DNA of 32,276 nt from NCBI GenBank assembly GCA_020426505.1, contig JAGQPX010000011.1, forward strand, positions 1-32,276, given 5' to 3'. The first letter of the stretch is position 1, and each line of letters opens with the position of its first letter. Source of the DNA: Planctomycetaceae bacterium. Lineage in GTDB: Bacteria > Planctomycetota > Planctomycetia > Planctomycetales > Planctomycetaceae. The notes under the pieces are model-generated. The model made no database searches. It saw only the letters and a program-made list of their open reading frames with translations, and was not told where the DNA came from. Of this stretch, positions 1 to 7,371 are shown in pieces. Made by a program: the position numbers and the translations under genes.

Positions 1-1664
1 GGATCGCTCATCTCCAGCAGGCTGATGTCGGTGATCACGCCGAACGTCGACTCGATAAACGGGAGACTCCCTGCCACGAAGTACCCCGCGAACAGACACC
101 ACGCGGCCCCTTTCAGGGACTGCTTCAGCATCTCAGAATCCGTAAAGAGATCGCCAATGTCCTGACTCTCGAGCACATTCACACCGAGTGACGTCAACAG
201 GAAAGCGAGTCCCGCGAGGAAGCCCGATTTGATCAATGTCGTTCGAGACGAGACACGTGACAGCGGAAGTACAGCAGTCGCAGTCGTGGTCATCAGCACG
301 ACGAACTGCGAGAGTTGCATCGTGGTGGCGAGCGTAACGACCAGACACAGCGTAAAGCCTGTGAGTGCTGCAAACACCTGATTGTAGGCGATGGCGAACA
401 CCATCGCGGTCGCCACTAATGGAATCAGTTCGGCCCTCCAGGGGTCGAAGGAAAGCAATCTTCCGAGTGCCACTGCAGCCACAATCGCGACCAGATAGAC
501 GGTCAGCCGACTGACGCTTTTCACAACATTCGGCTCGTTACGATAAAGATAGAATCCGTTCAAGACTGCCAGCGAGGCGAGCAGAACGAACACGACCGCG
601 ATGCGAACGGAGAGGTCGGACCAGGTCGCCTGCCGTTTTCGGACGTCGTACTCGGCAGAGAGAAGAGCGATATCATCGGCATTGAGGATTGAGTTTGGCG
701 GGACGAGCGAATCTCCTTCAACATAATTGTCGGTTTGGGGTTCGATCGCCGCCACTGCTGCCGCCTTGGCTTCGCTTGTCTTTTCAGCACTGAATCGCAA
801 CGTTGCAGGCTGCTGCTCCAGCAACCAGTATTCGACGAGCGGGCGAATGTCCTGAAAGGTGATGGGGTATCGACTCCATGTGGAACCAGCGACCCCCGCA
901 ACTCCGAGTTGGTCCGGCAGGCGAACCCCGATCAAGTTTGTCTTTTCATCGAGAGGAACTCCCTCGTTTTCCGTGGGGACCTCACCTTCCGATTCCGCTC
1001 GATCCACCGTCAGGATCAGCAACTCACTGTCGAAATCGATGCTCTGCTCCCGGACAGTCCGTTGTGAAATAATTCCGGATTTCCTGAGTGGCACGAGGAA
1101 ATCCGCAAGATCGCCCTGGAGTTCCGAGATTCGCGCCTCGGGTGTGATTTGCCCCTCAGCTGCGACGGATTTCTTCAAGGCCTCGAAACGTTCCTCAGGC
1201 GTGCGGTATCCCTCTTTCGCTTCCGGGATCTCCGTTATTAAGCCAAAGCTCTTTCGGATGTCGTCTTCCAGTTCTACAAGTTTCTCTGTTTGAGCAATCC
1301 TCGTCAGGGCGGACTGGAATCGCCCGGGGAGTGAATCGAGTTGTGTCGGATCGTTCTCCAGCACGAGGGGCGCCGCTGCGGCAGCGGTCTCGCGAAGCAG
1401 GAACGTCTGACGCTCATCGACCACCTCAAAATCGATCGACGCAGCAACGCCGTTCGAGACGTGTTGCCCTTCCCGGTAAGGGAACGGGATCCACCAACTC
1501 GGAATCACGACCAACATCATCAGCACCGCGAACAGGCAAAGTCCCAGTCGTCCCATGGACGATCGGTCACTCAGCCGGTTCCAGATCCAGTCCCAACCCG
1601 ATTCCGGACCGCGCACCGAGTGCGTGCGGCTGTGACGTTGTCGTTTCTGGCCAAAGAGAAACAT
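1..1664 (-). CDS. yqfF: 7TM-HD family c-di-AMP phosphodiesterase-like membrane protein (YqfF/PgpH), C-terminus off the window
   Basis: This is the N-terminal 554 codons of a YqfF/PgpH-type protein; the reading frame stays open to the window edge. A basic N-terminus is followed by one membrane helix (about residues 39-58), a large outside domain of the 7TMR-HDED kind (about 60-330), and a block of hydrophobic helices (one at about 356-372). The last residues read FGVITDISLLEMSD, the stretch that in this family sits directly before the HD domain, so the catalytic domain lies just outside. Family members such as Listeria PgpH hydrolyse cyclic di-AMP. ATG 1664 is chosen because an in-frame TGA lies two codons upstream; no clear ribosome binding site is visible. 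It lies 73 bases downstream of phoH, the usual order in many bacteria, so the two are probably co-transcribed. Confidence 0.9.
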   Translation of the reverse strand, partial: MFLFGQKRQRHSRTHSVRGPESGWDWIWNRLSDRSSMGRLGLCLFAVLMMLVVIPSWWIPFPYREGQHVSNGVAASIDFEVVDERQTFLLRETAAAAAPLVLENDPTQLDSLPGRFQSALTRIAQTEKLVELEDDIRKSFGLITEIPEAKEGYRTPEERFEALKKSVAAEGQITPEARISELQGDLADFLVPLRKSGIISQRTVREQSIDFDSELLILTVDRAESEGEVPTENEGVPLDEKTNLIGVRLPDQLGVAGVAGSTWSRYPITFQDIRPLVEYWLLEQQPATLRFSAEKTSEAKAAAVAAIEPQTDNYVEGDSLVPPNSILNADDIALLSAEYDVRKRQATWSDLSVRIAVVFVLLASLAVLNGFYLYRNEPNVVKSVSRLTVYLVAIVAAVALGRLLSFDPWRAELIPLVATAMVFAIAYNQVFAALTGFTLCLVVTLATTMQLSQFVVLMTTTATAVLPLSRVSSRTTLIKSGFLAGLAFLLTSLGVNVLESQDIGDLFTDSEMLKQSLKGAAWCLFAGYFVAGSLPFIESTFGVITDISLLEMSD

Positions 1665-1737
1665 GGGCGCTCATTCGGAGATGCGGCTCAGCCGCAGCAC
1701 GTCCCGTTGTGGGAAGAATTCGGACGTCCCTCGTTTG

Positions 1738-2730
1738 TTATTTCCGACGAGGTGGTTTGGAGTGGGTGCGACGATTGCCTGCATCGTCGTCATAAGCGTT
1801 CACAATCTCACGTACCAGCCGATGTCGTACGATATCAAGACCGGTCAGTTGTACAACAGCGACTCCTTCGATCTGCCGCAATCGTCGAATGGCATCAATG
1901 ATCCCTGATGAGACGTGACCGGGCAAATCGATCTGGGTTTCGTCGCCGTTCACGACGATCCGTGAGCCCTCGCCCATGCGGGTGAGGAACATTTTCATCT
2001 GCGTGATCGTGGTGTTCTGTGCCTCGTCGAGAATGATAAATGTATCGTTGAGGGTGCGGCCGCGCATAAACGCAAGCGGCACGATCTCGATCACGTCGTT
2101 CTCCATGTACCGCTTGACGGTCTCGAAATCGAGCATATCAATGAGCGCGTCGAGCAATGGACGGAGATACGGGTTCACCTTGGCGAGCATGTCGCCGGGC
2201 AGGAACCCCAGCCTCTCTCCTGCCTCGACCGCAGGGCGTACGAGGACGATTTTGCGGACCAGTTCTTTCCGCAAGGCATTGAGTGCCATCGCGACCGCGA
2301 GATACGTCTTTCCACAACCGGCGGGGCCACTGCAGAAGACGAGATCGTTCTTGCGAATCGCGTCGACGTACGCCTTCTGACCAGCCGTACGGGCCTCGAT
2401 CTTTTTCGCTTTGTCGAACAGGTCGATGGGCAGATCACTCGGACCGTCGTCGAATGTGCTGTGCTCAATCGCACGCACGACTTGTGGTTCGTTCAGTTGA
2501 CCTGTCTTGGCGATGATTGCTCTCAATTCGTCAATGATCTCTTGCCCTCGTTCGACCTGCTGATCGGTTCCTTCGAGGATCAATTCGTCGCCGCGCAGCA
2601 CGACCCGCACACCGATGGCATCACGCACACGGCGGAGGTTCTGGTCCTGCGCACCGAGCAGGATGCGGACTTGTTCCGGGTCCTCAACGGGGATGGTCGC
2701 GTTGGTCATCAGTGATTTTCGTTCCTTCAT
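1738..2730 (-). CDS. phoH: PhoH family ATPase
   Basis: A 330-residue PhoH protein, a cytoplasmic P-loop ATPase related to the helicase-like PhoH/PhoL group and tied to RNA metabolism. An N-terminal KH-like segment (about 15-75) precedes the ATPase. Walker A is GPAGCGKT (135-142), Walker B is FIILDEAQ (231-238), with the family segments VRPAVEAGERLGFLPGD (164-180) and NGDETQIDLP (261-270). Length is normal for the family. The start is uncertain: ATG 2730 gives the longest form, while an internal ATG (residue 8, position 2709) has AAGGAA 12 bases upstream and gives an N-terminus closer to what I expect. The gene is first in a minus-strand pair with the 7TM-HD gene and diverges from the PSP1 gene. 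Confidence 0.95.
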   Translation of the reverse strand: MKERKSLMTNATIPVEDPEQVRILLGAQDQNLRRVRDAIGVRVVLRGDELILEGTDQQVERGQEIIDELRAIIAKTGQLNEPQVVRAIEHSTFDDGPSDLPIDLFDKAKKIEARTAGQKAYVDAIRKNDLVFCSGPAGCGKTYLAVAMALNALRKELVRKIVLVRPAVEAGERLGFLPGDMLAKVNPYLRPLLDALIDMLDFETVKRYMENDVIEIVPLAFMRGRTLNDTFIILDEAQNTTITQMKMFLTRMGEGSRIVVNGDETQIDLPGHVSSGIIDAIRRLRQIEGVAVVQLTGLDIVRHRLVREIVNAYDDDAGNRRTHSKPPRRK

Positions 2731-3032
2731 TGATGAGATTCCGACGTTGTCATCCGGTCGTGATTGACCGTCACAAGCCGTGTCTCACACGTTCGGTAAT
2801 TTTATGTCTCAAAGCCGCCTTCGCCAAGCAGGTGCGGCCACATCGGCTGACAACCTGTGACGATTAGCGGGGATACGTCAATGAGGCCAGTTTGTGAGTC
2901 AGGTCTGTAGCGAAGATTCCCGTGATTCAGAGGGGAGATCACTCTGAAATCTTCAACACATTGTCTGTCTCCACAGTCGTTCGCTACGATTGAGCCGTAC
3001 CGTCACATGACCCCAGATTGGGAGCAACCCGC
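2731..3032. other. Divergent intergenic region between phoH and the PSP1 gene
   Basis: About 300 bases without a convincing gene; it must carry the promoters of both divergent units. I could not pick out reliable -35/-10 boxes. The only clear structure is a perfect 7-base inverted repeat, TTCAGAG (2926-2932) and CTCTGAA (2942-2948), with a 9-base loop, about 85 bases before the PSP1 start. It could be an operator or a leader hairpin, or chance. Confidence 0.5.
3020..3024 (+). promoter_or_regulatory. Ribosome binding site deciding the PSP1 start
   Basis: GGGAG lies 8 bases before GTG 3033. This favours the GTG over the in-frame TTG at 3018, which would overlap the site itself. Confidence 0.6.
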
Positions 3033-3569
3033 GTGCCGACTGAGATTCTCGTTCGATACGGGACAATGCCCGAGGTGTCGAGGTTCGATGCGGATTCGAT
3101 CGGTGCAGTTGTGCGCGGCGAGAAAGTGTTGGTCCAGACGCACCGCGGTCTCCAATTGGGGGAAGTGCTCGACCCGGTGCGGACATCGTTGCGAGATCCG
3201 ACATTCGTACCGGAGGCGGACGCGGACACAACGCCGACGTCGTTGTCCCCCGTCATCCGACGTGCAAGTGATGACGACCTTGTGATCGCTCAAGCACTCA
3301 AGAGTGACGCCGAGCAGGCCTTTGATCTGTGGCAGCAACGCATCACCGACTGGAACCTCGAACTGGAACTGATCGACCTCGAATGGACGTTCGACCGGCA
3401 GAAGCTCATCCTCTATGTTCTCAATGAACGCGGTCCGGACTGCACGAAGCTCGCCCTGCAGGCGGCCGCTGCCGGTTTGGGAATCGTCGAGGTCCAACCC
3501 GTCGACGCAGAAGGACTCGTGTCACTGCCCGACTCCGGCGGAGGCTGCGGCTCTTGCGGTTGTCACTGA
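3033..3569 (+). CDS. PSP1-domain protein with cysteine-rich C-terminal tail
   Basis: A 178-residue protein of the PSP1 C-terminal domain family, which includes Bacillus YaaT/RicT. There, RicT works with RicA and RicF in RNA processing and developmental control and binds Fe-S clusters through cysteines. Here the first 60 residues form a beta-rich segment (GEVLDPVR type) and the PSP1 core spans about 70-157. It is shorter than RicT (about 275 residues). The tail is GGGCGSCGCH (169-178), with cysteines 172, 175 and 177, plus Cys137 in the core: a plausible metal or Fe-S site (inference). GTG 3033 is chosen for its GGGAG site; a TTG at 3018 would add five residues. The next plus-strand gene follows after 36 bases. 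Confidence 0.85.
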   Translation: MPTEILVRYGTMPEVSRFDADSIGAVVRGEKVLVQTHRGLQLGEVLDPVRTSLRDPTFVPEADADTTPTSLSPVIRRASDDDLVIAQALKSDAEQAFDLWQQRITDWNLELELIDLEWTFDRQKLILYVLNERGPDCTKLALQAAAAGLGIVEVQPVDAEGLVSLPDSGGGCGSCGCH

Positions 3570-3605
3570 TCCACGCCAGCCCGCATTGCAATACGACGAT
3601 CACCA

Positions 3606-4793
3606 ATGAGTTCGACCATGACAGAGACGACCTTCACTCAACTCGAAGAACTTTCAGCGAACGAAACTCCGGAAGCGGCTCTTGAGCGGCTGATGGACGT
3701 CCTGCGGGAGCAGAAGGCCTATCACAAGCTGTTCGATGCGACGCTCATTCGCAAGAAGCATGAACTGGGACTCCCGTTGTCGAGACCGACTTCCTTTGAG
3801 GATGTGCCTGAGGAGCATCGCAAGGAAGTCGAGGAGGCGTACGTTGAAGCCGCGCGGGAGATCGGCAAGCTCTTCCTCGCGGACGGAGACATTCCCTCCG
3901 CGTGGATGTACATGCAGGTGATTCGGGAGCCGGAGCCGGTCAAGGAGGCGATCGAGAAGCTTCCAGTCGCGACGGACTACAGCGAAGCGAACGAAAGCGT
4001 GATGCAGATTGCCCTGTTCGAGAAGGTGCATCCACTCAAGGGGGTGAAGATGTTGCTTCGCTCACACGGCATGTGCAACACCATCACCTCGCTCGATCAG
4101 GCGATGGGCAATCTGTCCCCCGAACAGCGGAGTGACTGCGCGAAGGAGCTGGTGCGGGAACTCTATCACGACCTCAGCGAATCGGTCCGCCGTCAGGTCC
4201 AGGAAAAGGTGCCCCTGATCGAACCGAAGACAACACTCCGGGAACTGTTGGCCGGACGCGACTGGCTGCTCGAAGGGGGCAACTATCACATCGACGTGTC
4301 GCATCTCAGCTCGGTCGTGAGGTTCGCACGGTCGATCGATGCTCCTGCTGACGAGTTGGACCTGGTGTTGCAGTTGTGCGACTACGGCCAGCGGCTTGAT
4401 CCGCAGTTACAGTATCCGGGCGAGCCGCCGTTTGAGGATTTCTATCCGGCTCATCGACACTTCTTTCAAGTCGTCCTCGACAAAGAAGTCGATACGTCGC
4501 TCGACTACTTCCGTCAGAAGCTTGAGAACGAGCCGGACGAGCATGACAAACCGCTGCTGGCGTATGTGCTGGTCGATCTGCTCGTGCGGTCGAAGCACCT
4601 CGACGAGGCGGTCGAAGTGGCGGCTGTTCATCTCACGGGGCTCGGGAACGACGTCGGGTTCTCCTTCGCCGAGTTGTGTGCGGATGCGGGACGGCTCGAT
4701 CGACTTGCAGAGGTCATGCGGGAACAGGATGATCTCGTGGGTTACACCGCTGCCCTGATCGCACAGCCGTCTCCTGCTGCGGCCAACACATGA
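3606..4793 (+). CDS. Conserved hypothetical helical protein upstream of the BatA-like gene
   Basis: A 395-residue protein that I do not recognise. It is acidic and mostly helical, with no signal peptide and no membrane segment, so probably cytoplasmic. Helical hairpins rich in Glu, Leu and Arg suggest a repeat-type (TPR/HEAT-like) scaffold, but no repeat register is clear. It overlaps the BatA-like gene by four bases (ATGA at 4790), which points to translational coupling and a shared function with the VWA proteins. In Bat loci this place is often held by MoxR/DUF58 genes; this protein shows no P-loop and no DUF58 signature. Start: ATG 3606; a second ATG four codons later (3618) is equally possible, as neither has a strong ribosome binding site. 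Confidence 0.8.
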   Translation: MSSTMTETTFTQLEELSANETPEAALERLMDVLREQKAYHKLFDATLIRKKHELGLPLSRPTSFEDVPEEHRKEVEEAYVEAAREIGKLFLADGDIPSAWMYMQVIREPEPVKEAIEKLPVATDYSEANESVMQIALFEKVHPLKGVKMLLRSHGMCNTITSLDQAMGNLSPEQRSDCAKELVRELYHDLSESVRRQVQEKVPLIEPKTTLRELLAGRDWLLEGGNYHIDVSHLSSVVRFARSIDAPADELDLVLQLCDYGQRLDPQLQYPGEPPFEDFYPAHRHFFQVVLDKEVDTSLDYFRQKLENEPDEHDKPLLAYVLVDLLVRSKHLDEAVEVAAVHLTGLGNDVGFSFAELCADAGRLDRLAEVMREQDDLVGYTAALIAQPSPAAANT

Positions 4794-7072
4794 ACTTCCT
4801 GTCGCCCTGGATCGCTGAGCACTTCCTCAACCCGGCCTTTTTCTGGCCGGGAATGGCGTTGATCGCGGCACCCATTCTCATTCACCTGATTAACCGTCTG
4901 CGGTATCGGCGTGTGCGATTTGCGGCAATGGAGTTTTTGCTCGCCAGTGAGCAGCAGAATCGCAGGCGAGTGCTGTTGGAGCAATTGCTGCTCCTGCTGT
5001 TTCGCATCTTGATCGTCGCACTGATCGCGTTGCTGATCTCAAGGCTGATCGTCGATCCGAGTCAGTTGTCGATGTTTCAGGGCGCCAAAACGCATCATGT
5101 GGTGCTGTTGGATGACAGCGGTTCTATGCGCGACCGTGTGGGGGACAAAACGGTTTTTGAACAGGCGAAGTCTGTCATACTCCGCCTCGCGTCCGAAGGA
5201 GCTCGTCGTCCGGGGACACAGCGATTCACGCTGCTCCTCATGTCGCAGTCCGACAGCACGTACGCCAATCTGGGTGAACGGGACATCGACACGCAATTTG
5301 TCGAGGAACTGGCAGAGAAGCTCGATTTGCTGGAGGCGACACATCAGCGTGTCGATCTTGTTGCCGGACTGGAGGCGGCCGGTCAGCGCCTCGCAGACGA
5401 TCGAGCGGCCGCGCGGCATCTGCACGTGCTCTCCGACTTCCGGAAGAGCGACTGGGTGGGCACACCAACGGTAAGCGAGGCGATCAGATCACTGGATGAG
5501 TCGGACGTCAGCATCAGCTTTGTCCGCGCCATTCCGGCATCACATGAAAATCTGGGCATCACAAATCTGACGGGTGCGGTTGAGGTCGCGGCTGCAGGCA
5601 TCCCGGTGCAGTTGTCGGTCACTGTCGAGAACTTTGGCCAACGGGAAGCGACTGATGTGCGAGTGTCCGTCGTTGCGGATGGCGAACGGTTGCCGCTCAA
5701 TCTCCGCTTCGAGTCCATCGCTGCGGGAAAGGCCGAGCAACGCAGCTTCGATGTCCAGTTCGCAGAGCCCGGCAAACACCGTGTCGAAGTGACGCTGGAG
5801 GCGGATGCTCTGGAGGCGGACAACAAACGGCACCTCGCGATCGACGTTCCGCTGGAGAACGACGTGCTCATCATCGACAGTTCGCCCGCAAGTGAACAGG
5901 GGCTGTTTATCGCTGATGCACTGGCCGCTGATAAATCGGTGACCGGTTACGCGCCGGTCATCGACAACGTGACCGGCATGCGTCGGCGCAATCTCGACGC
6001 GTTTCAGTCGATGATCCTCATCAATGTCGACGAGCTGCCGCCCGATGCCCTCAATGCCGTGCAGGACTTCGTGCGGTCCGGCGGTGGGCTGGTGTGGTAC
6101 GTGGGCGATGCGGTGAGGTCGGCCTACTACAACGAAACGCTGTATCAAGAGGGCGAATGGCTCTTCCCGGTGCCGTTGTCAGCTACTGCTGAGACGCTCG
6201 ACCATTCGATCAGCGACAGTGGGCCGGATGTACTCGTTGGCAATCATCCGATGTTCAGTATCCTCAGCGGGCAGGACAATCCGTTCATCGACGTGGTGAG
6301 GGTGAACCAGTATCTGCCCATTGATGCCGAAGCAGTCGACACGAGCAGCGACGACATCGGAAACGCGACCGTCATTGCCCGGCTGCGAAACCGTGCCCCG
6401 CTCATCCTCGAACACACGTATGGCGAGGGGCGAATTGTCACATTCCTGACGAGTGCCGGTCCGTTGCCGACGTCGGACGGCGACGTCTGGAACAACTGGG
6501 CGAACGGCGACGCAGCACCGAGCTTTGCGGTCATGCAACTGGAGTTGCAGAAGCACATCGCCCGTCGCAATCGTTCGCAGCCGCGACGGATTGTCGGAGA
6601 ACCGATCGAAGAGCGGCTGAACCGAGCCGACTTTCAGGAGGACCTGGAGATCGTTACTCCGGATGAAGGCGTGCTCACGCTCAAAGCCGCCGCACTCGAA
6701 TCTCAGACTCCGATGGAGGACACATCGGTCGACCCGGCGGCGTCAGCAACTGACGAATGGGTCGCCAGTTTTCGGGAGACGGACGAGCCGGGCGTCTACA
6801 TTGTTCGACGATTTGATCACCAACAGCAGGCAGAAGAGACATGGATGGCCTACAATGTGCCAATCGAGGAAAGCCAGTTGTCGATCGCAGATGAGGAGGC
6901 GTTGAGTCAACAGTGGGGAGAAGACATCAGCGTGGCGATTCAGGAGGGGGATGCTCTCGACTGGATTCGCAGCACGCCACCCGGTCAGGACGTCCGTTGG
7001 TGGCTCCTCGCCAGTCTTCTCTTCCTGTTCGTCTGCGAGCAACTGCTGGCCTATCGCTTGGCGTATCATTGA
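4790..7072 (+). CDS. BatA-like membrane-anchored VWA protein
   Basis: A 760-residue protein with the BatA N-terminal layout: two membrane helices (about 17-36 and 61-86) joined by the family segment with LINRLRYRRVRFAAMEFLL (33-51), then a von Willebrand A domain. The metal site DxSxS is intact (D108, S110, S112), so the domain can bind Mg2+ and a ligand. A CARDB/Ig-like stretch (about 255-345) and a glutamine amidotransferase-like fold (about 350-590) follow; a final membrane helix is at about 738-756. The long middle is therefore predicted to lie outside the cytoplasm. In Bacteroides and Leptospira, Bat proteins form envelope complexes linked to stress tolerance. It overlaps the preceding gene by four bases. 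Confidence 0.85.
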   Translation: MNFLSPWIAEHFLNPAFFWPGMALIAAPILIHLINRLRYRRVRFAAMEFLLASEQQNRRRVLLEQLLLLLFRILIVALIALLISRLIVDPSQLSMFQGAKTHHVVLLDDSGSMRDRVGDKTVFEQAKSVILRLASEGARRPGTQRFTLLLMSQSDSTYANLGERDIDTQFVEELAEKLDLLEATHQRVDLVAGLEAAGQRLADDRAAARHLHVLSDFRKSDWVGTPTVSEAIRSLDESDVSISFVRAIPASHENLGITNLTGAVEVAAAGIPVQLSVTVENFGQREATDVRVSVVADGERLPLNLRFESIAAGKAEQRSFDVQFAEPGKHRVEVTLEADALEADNKRHLAIDVPLENDVLIIDSSPASEQGLFIADALAADKSVTGYAPVIDNVTGMRRRNLDAFQSMILINVDELPPDALNAVQDFVRSGGGLVWYVGDAVRSAYYNETLYQEGEWLFPVPLSATAETLDHSISDSGPDVLVGNHPMFSILSGQDNPFIDVVRVNQYLPIDAEAVDTSSDDIGNATVIARLRNRAPLILEHTYGEGRIVTFLTSAGPLPTSDGDVWNNWANGDAAPSFAVMQLELQKHIARRNRSQPRRIVGEPIEERLNRADFQEDLEIVTPDEGVLTLKAAALESQTPMEDTSVDPAASATDEWVASFRETDEPGVYIVRRFDHQQQAEETWMAYNVPIEESQLSIADEEALSQQWGEDISVAIQEGDALDWIRSTPPGQDVRWWLLASLLFLFVCEQLLAYRLAYH

Positions 7073-7113
7073 ATGAACAATATTGATGTTGGGGCTGGGA
7101 CAGAGATTAACTT

Positions 7114-7288
7114 GAATGACGAAATACCCAATGACGAAGGAATACCGAAATCCGAATGTCGAACGATTGAAAGTGATCGAATCTGGCTTTCCGGAGAATC
7201 ACGGAAAGTTGCCTGCAAATGCTGATGCCTTCGGATTTCGACATTCGACATTCCTTCGTCATCTCCGAATTCGGATTTCGTCATTTCC
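7114..7288. repeat. Long imperfect hairpin made of 7-base repeats
   Basis: The 299-base gap 7073-7371 holds two arms, about 7114-7163 and 7229-7287. The left arm is a run of short units such as GAAATCC, GAATGTC, TGACGAA with a period near seven bases; the right arm is its imperfect reverse complement (CGGATTTCG, ACATTCG, CCTTCGTC). The spacer is about 65 bases. I recognise this as the kind of heptad-repeat intergenic element scattered through planctomycete genomes; its function is unknown to me. It lies between two VWA genes of one apparent operon, so as RNA it could act as a processing or attenuation site. Confidence 0.75.
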
Positions 7289-7371
7289 GCATCGGCGTTC
7301 CACCATCTCCCTCGATCAATGAAGTCAAGCGCCCTCCCATTGAGTCATGAGGCACTCAGCGACGGATCAAC

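Noticed and set aside
735..1293. Several plus-strand open frames over the left end
   Set aside because: The minus strand carries a continuous YqfF-type protein with recognisable motifs at both ends, so these are shadows.
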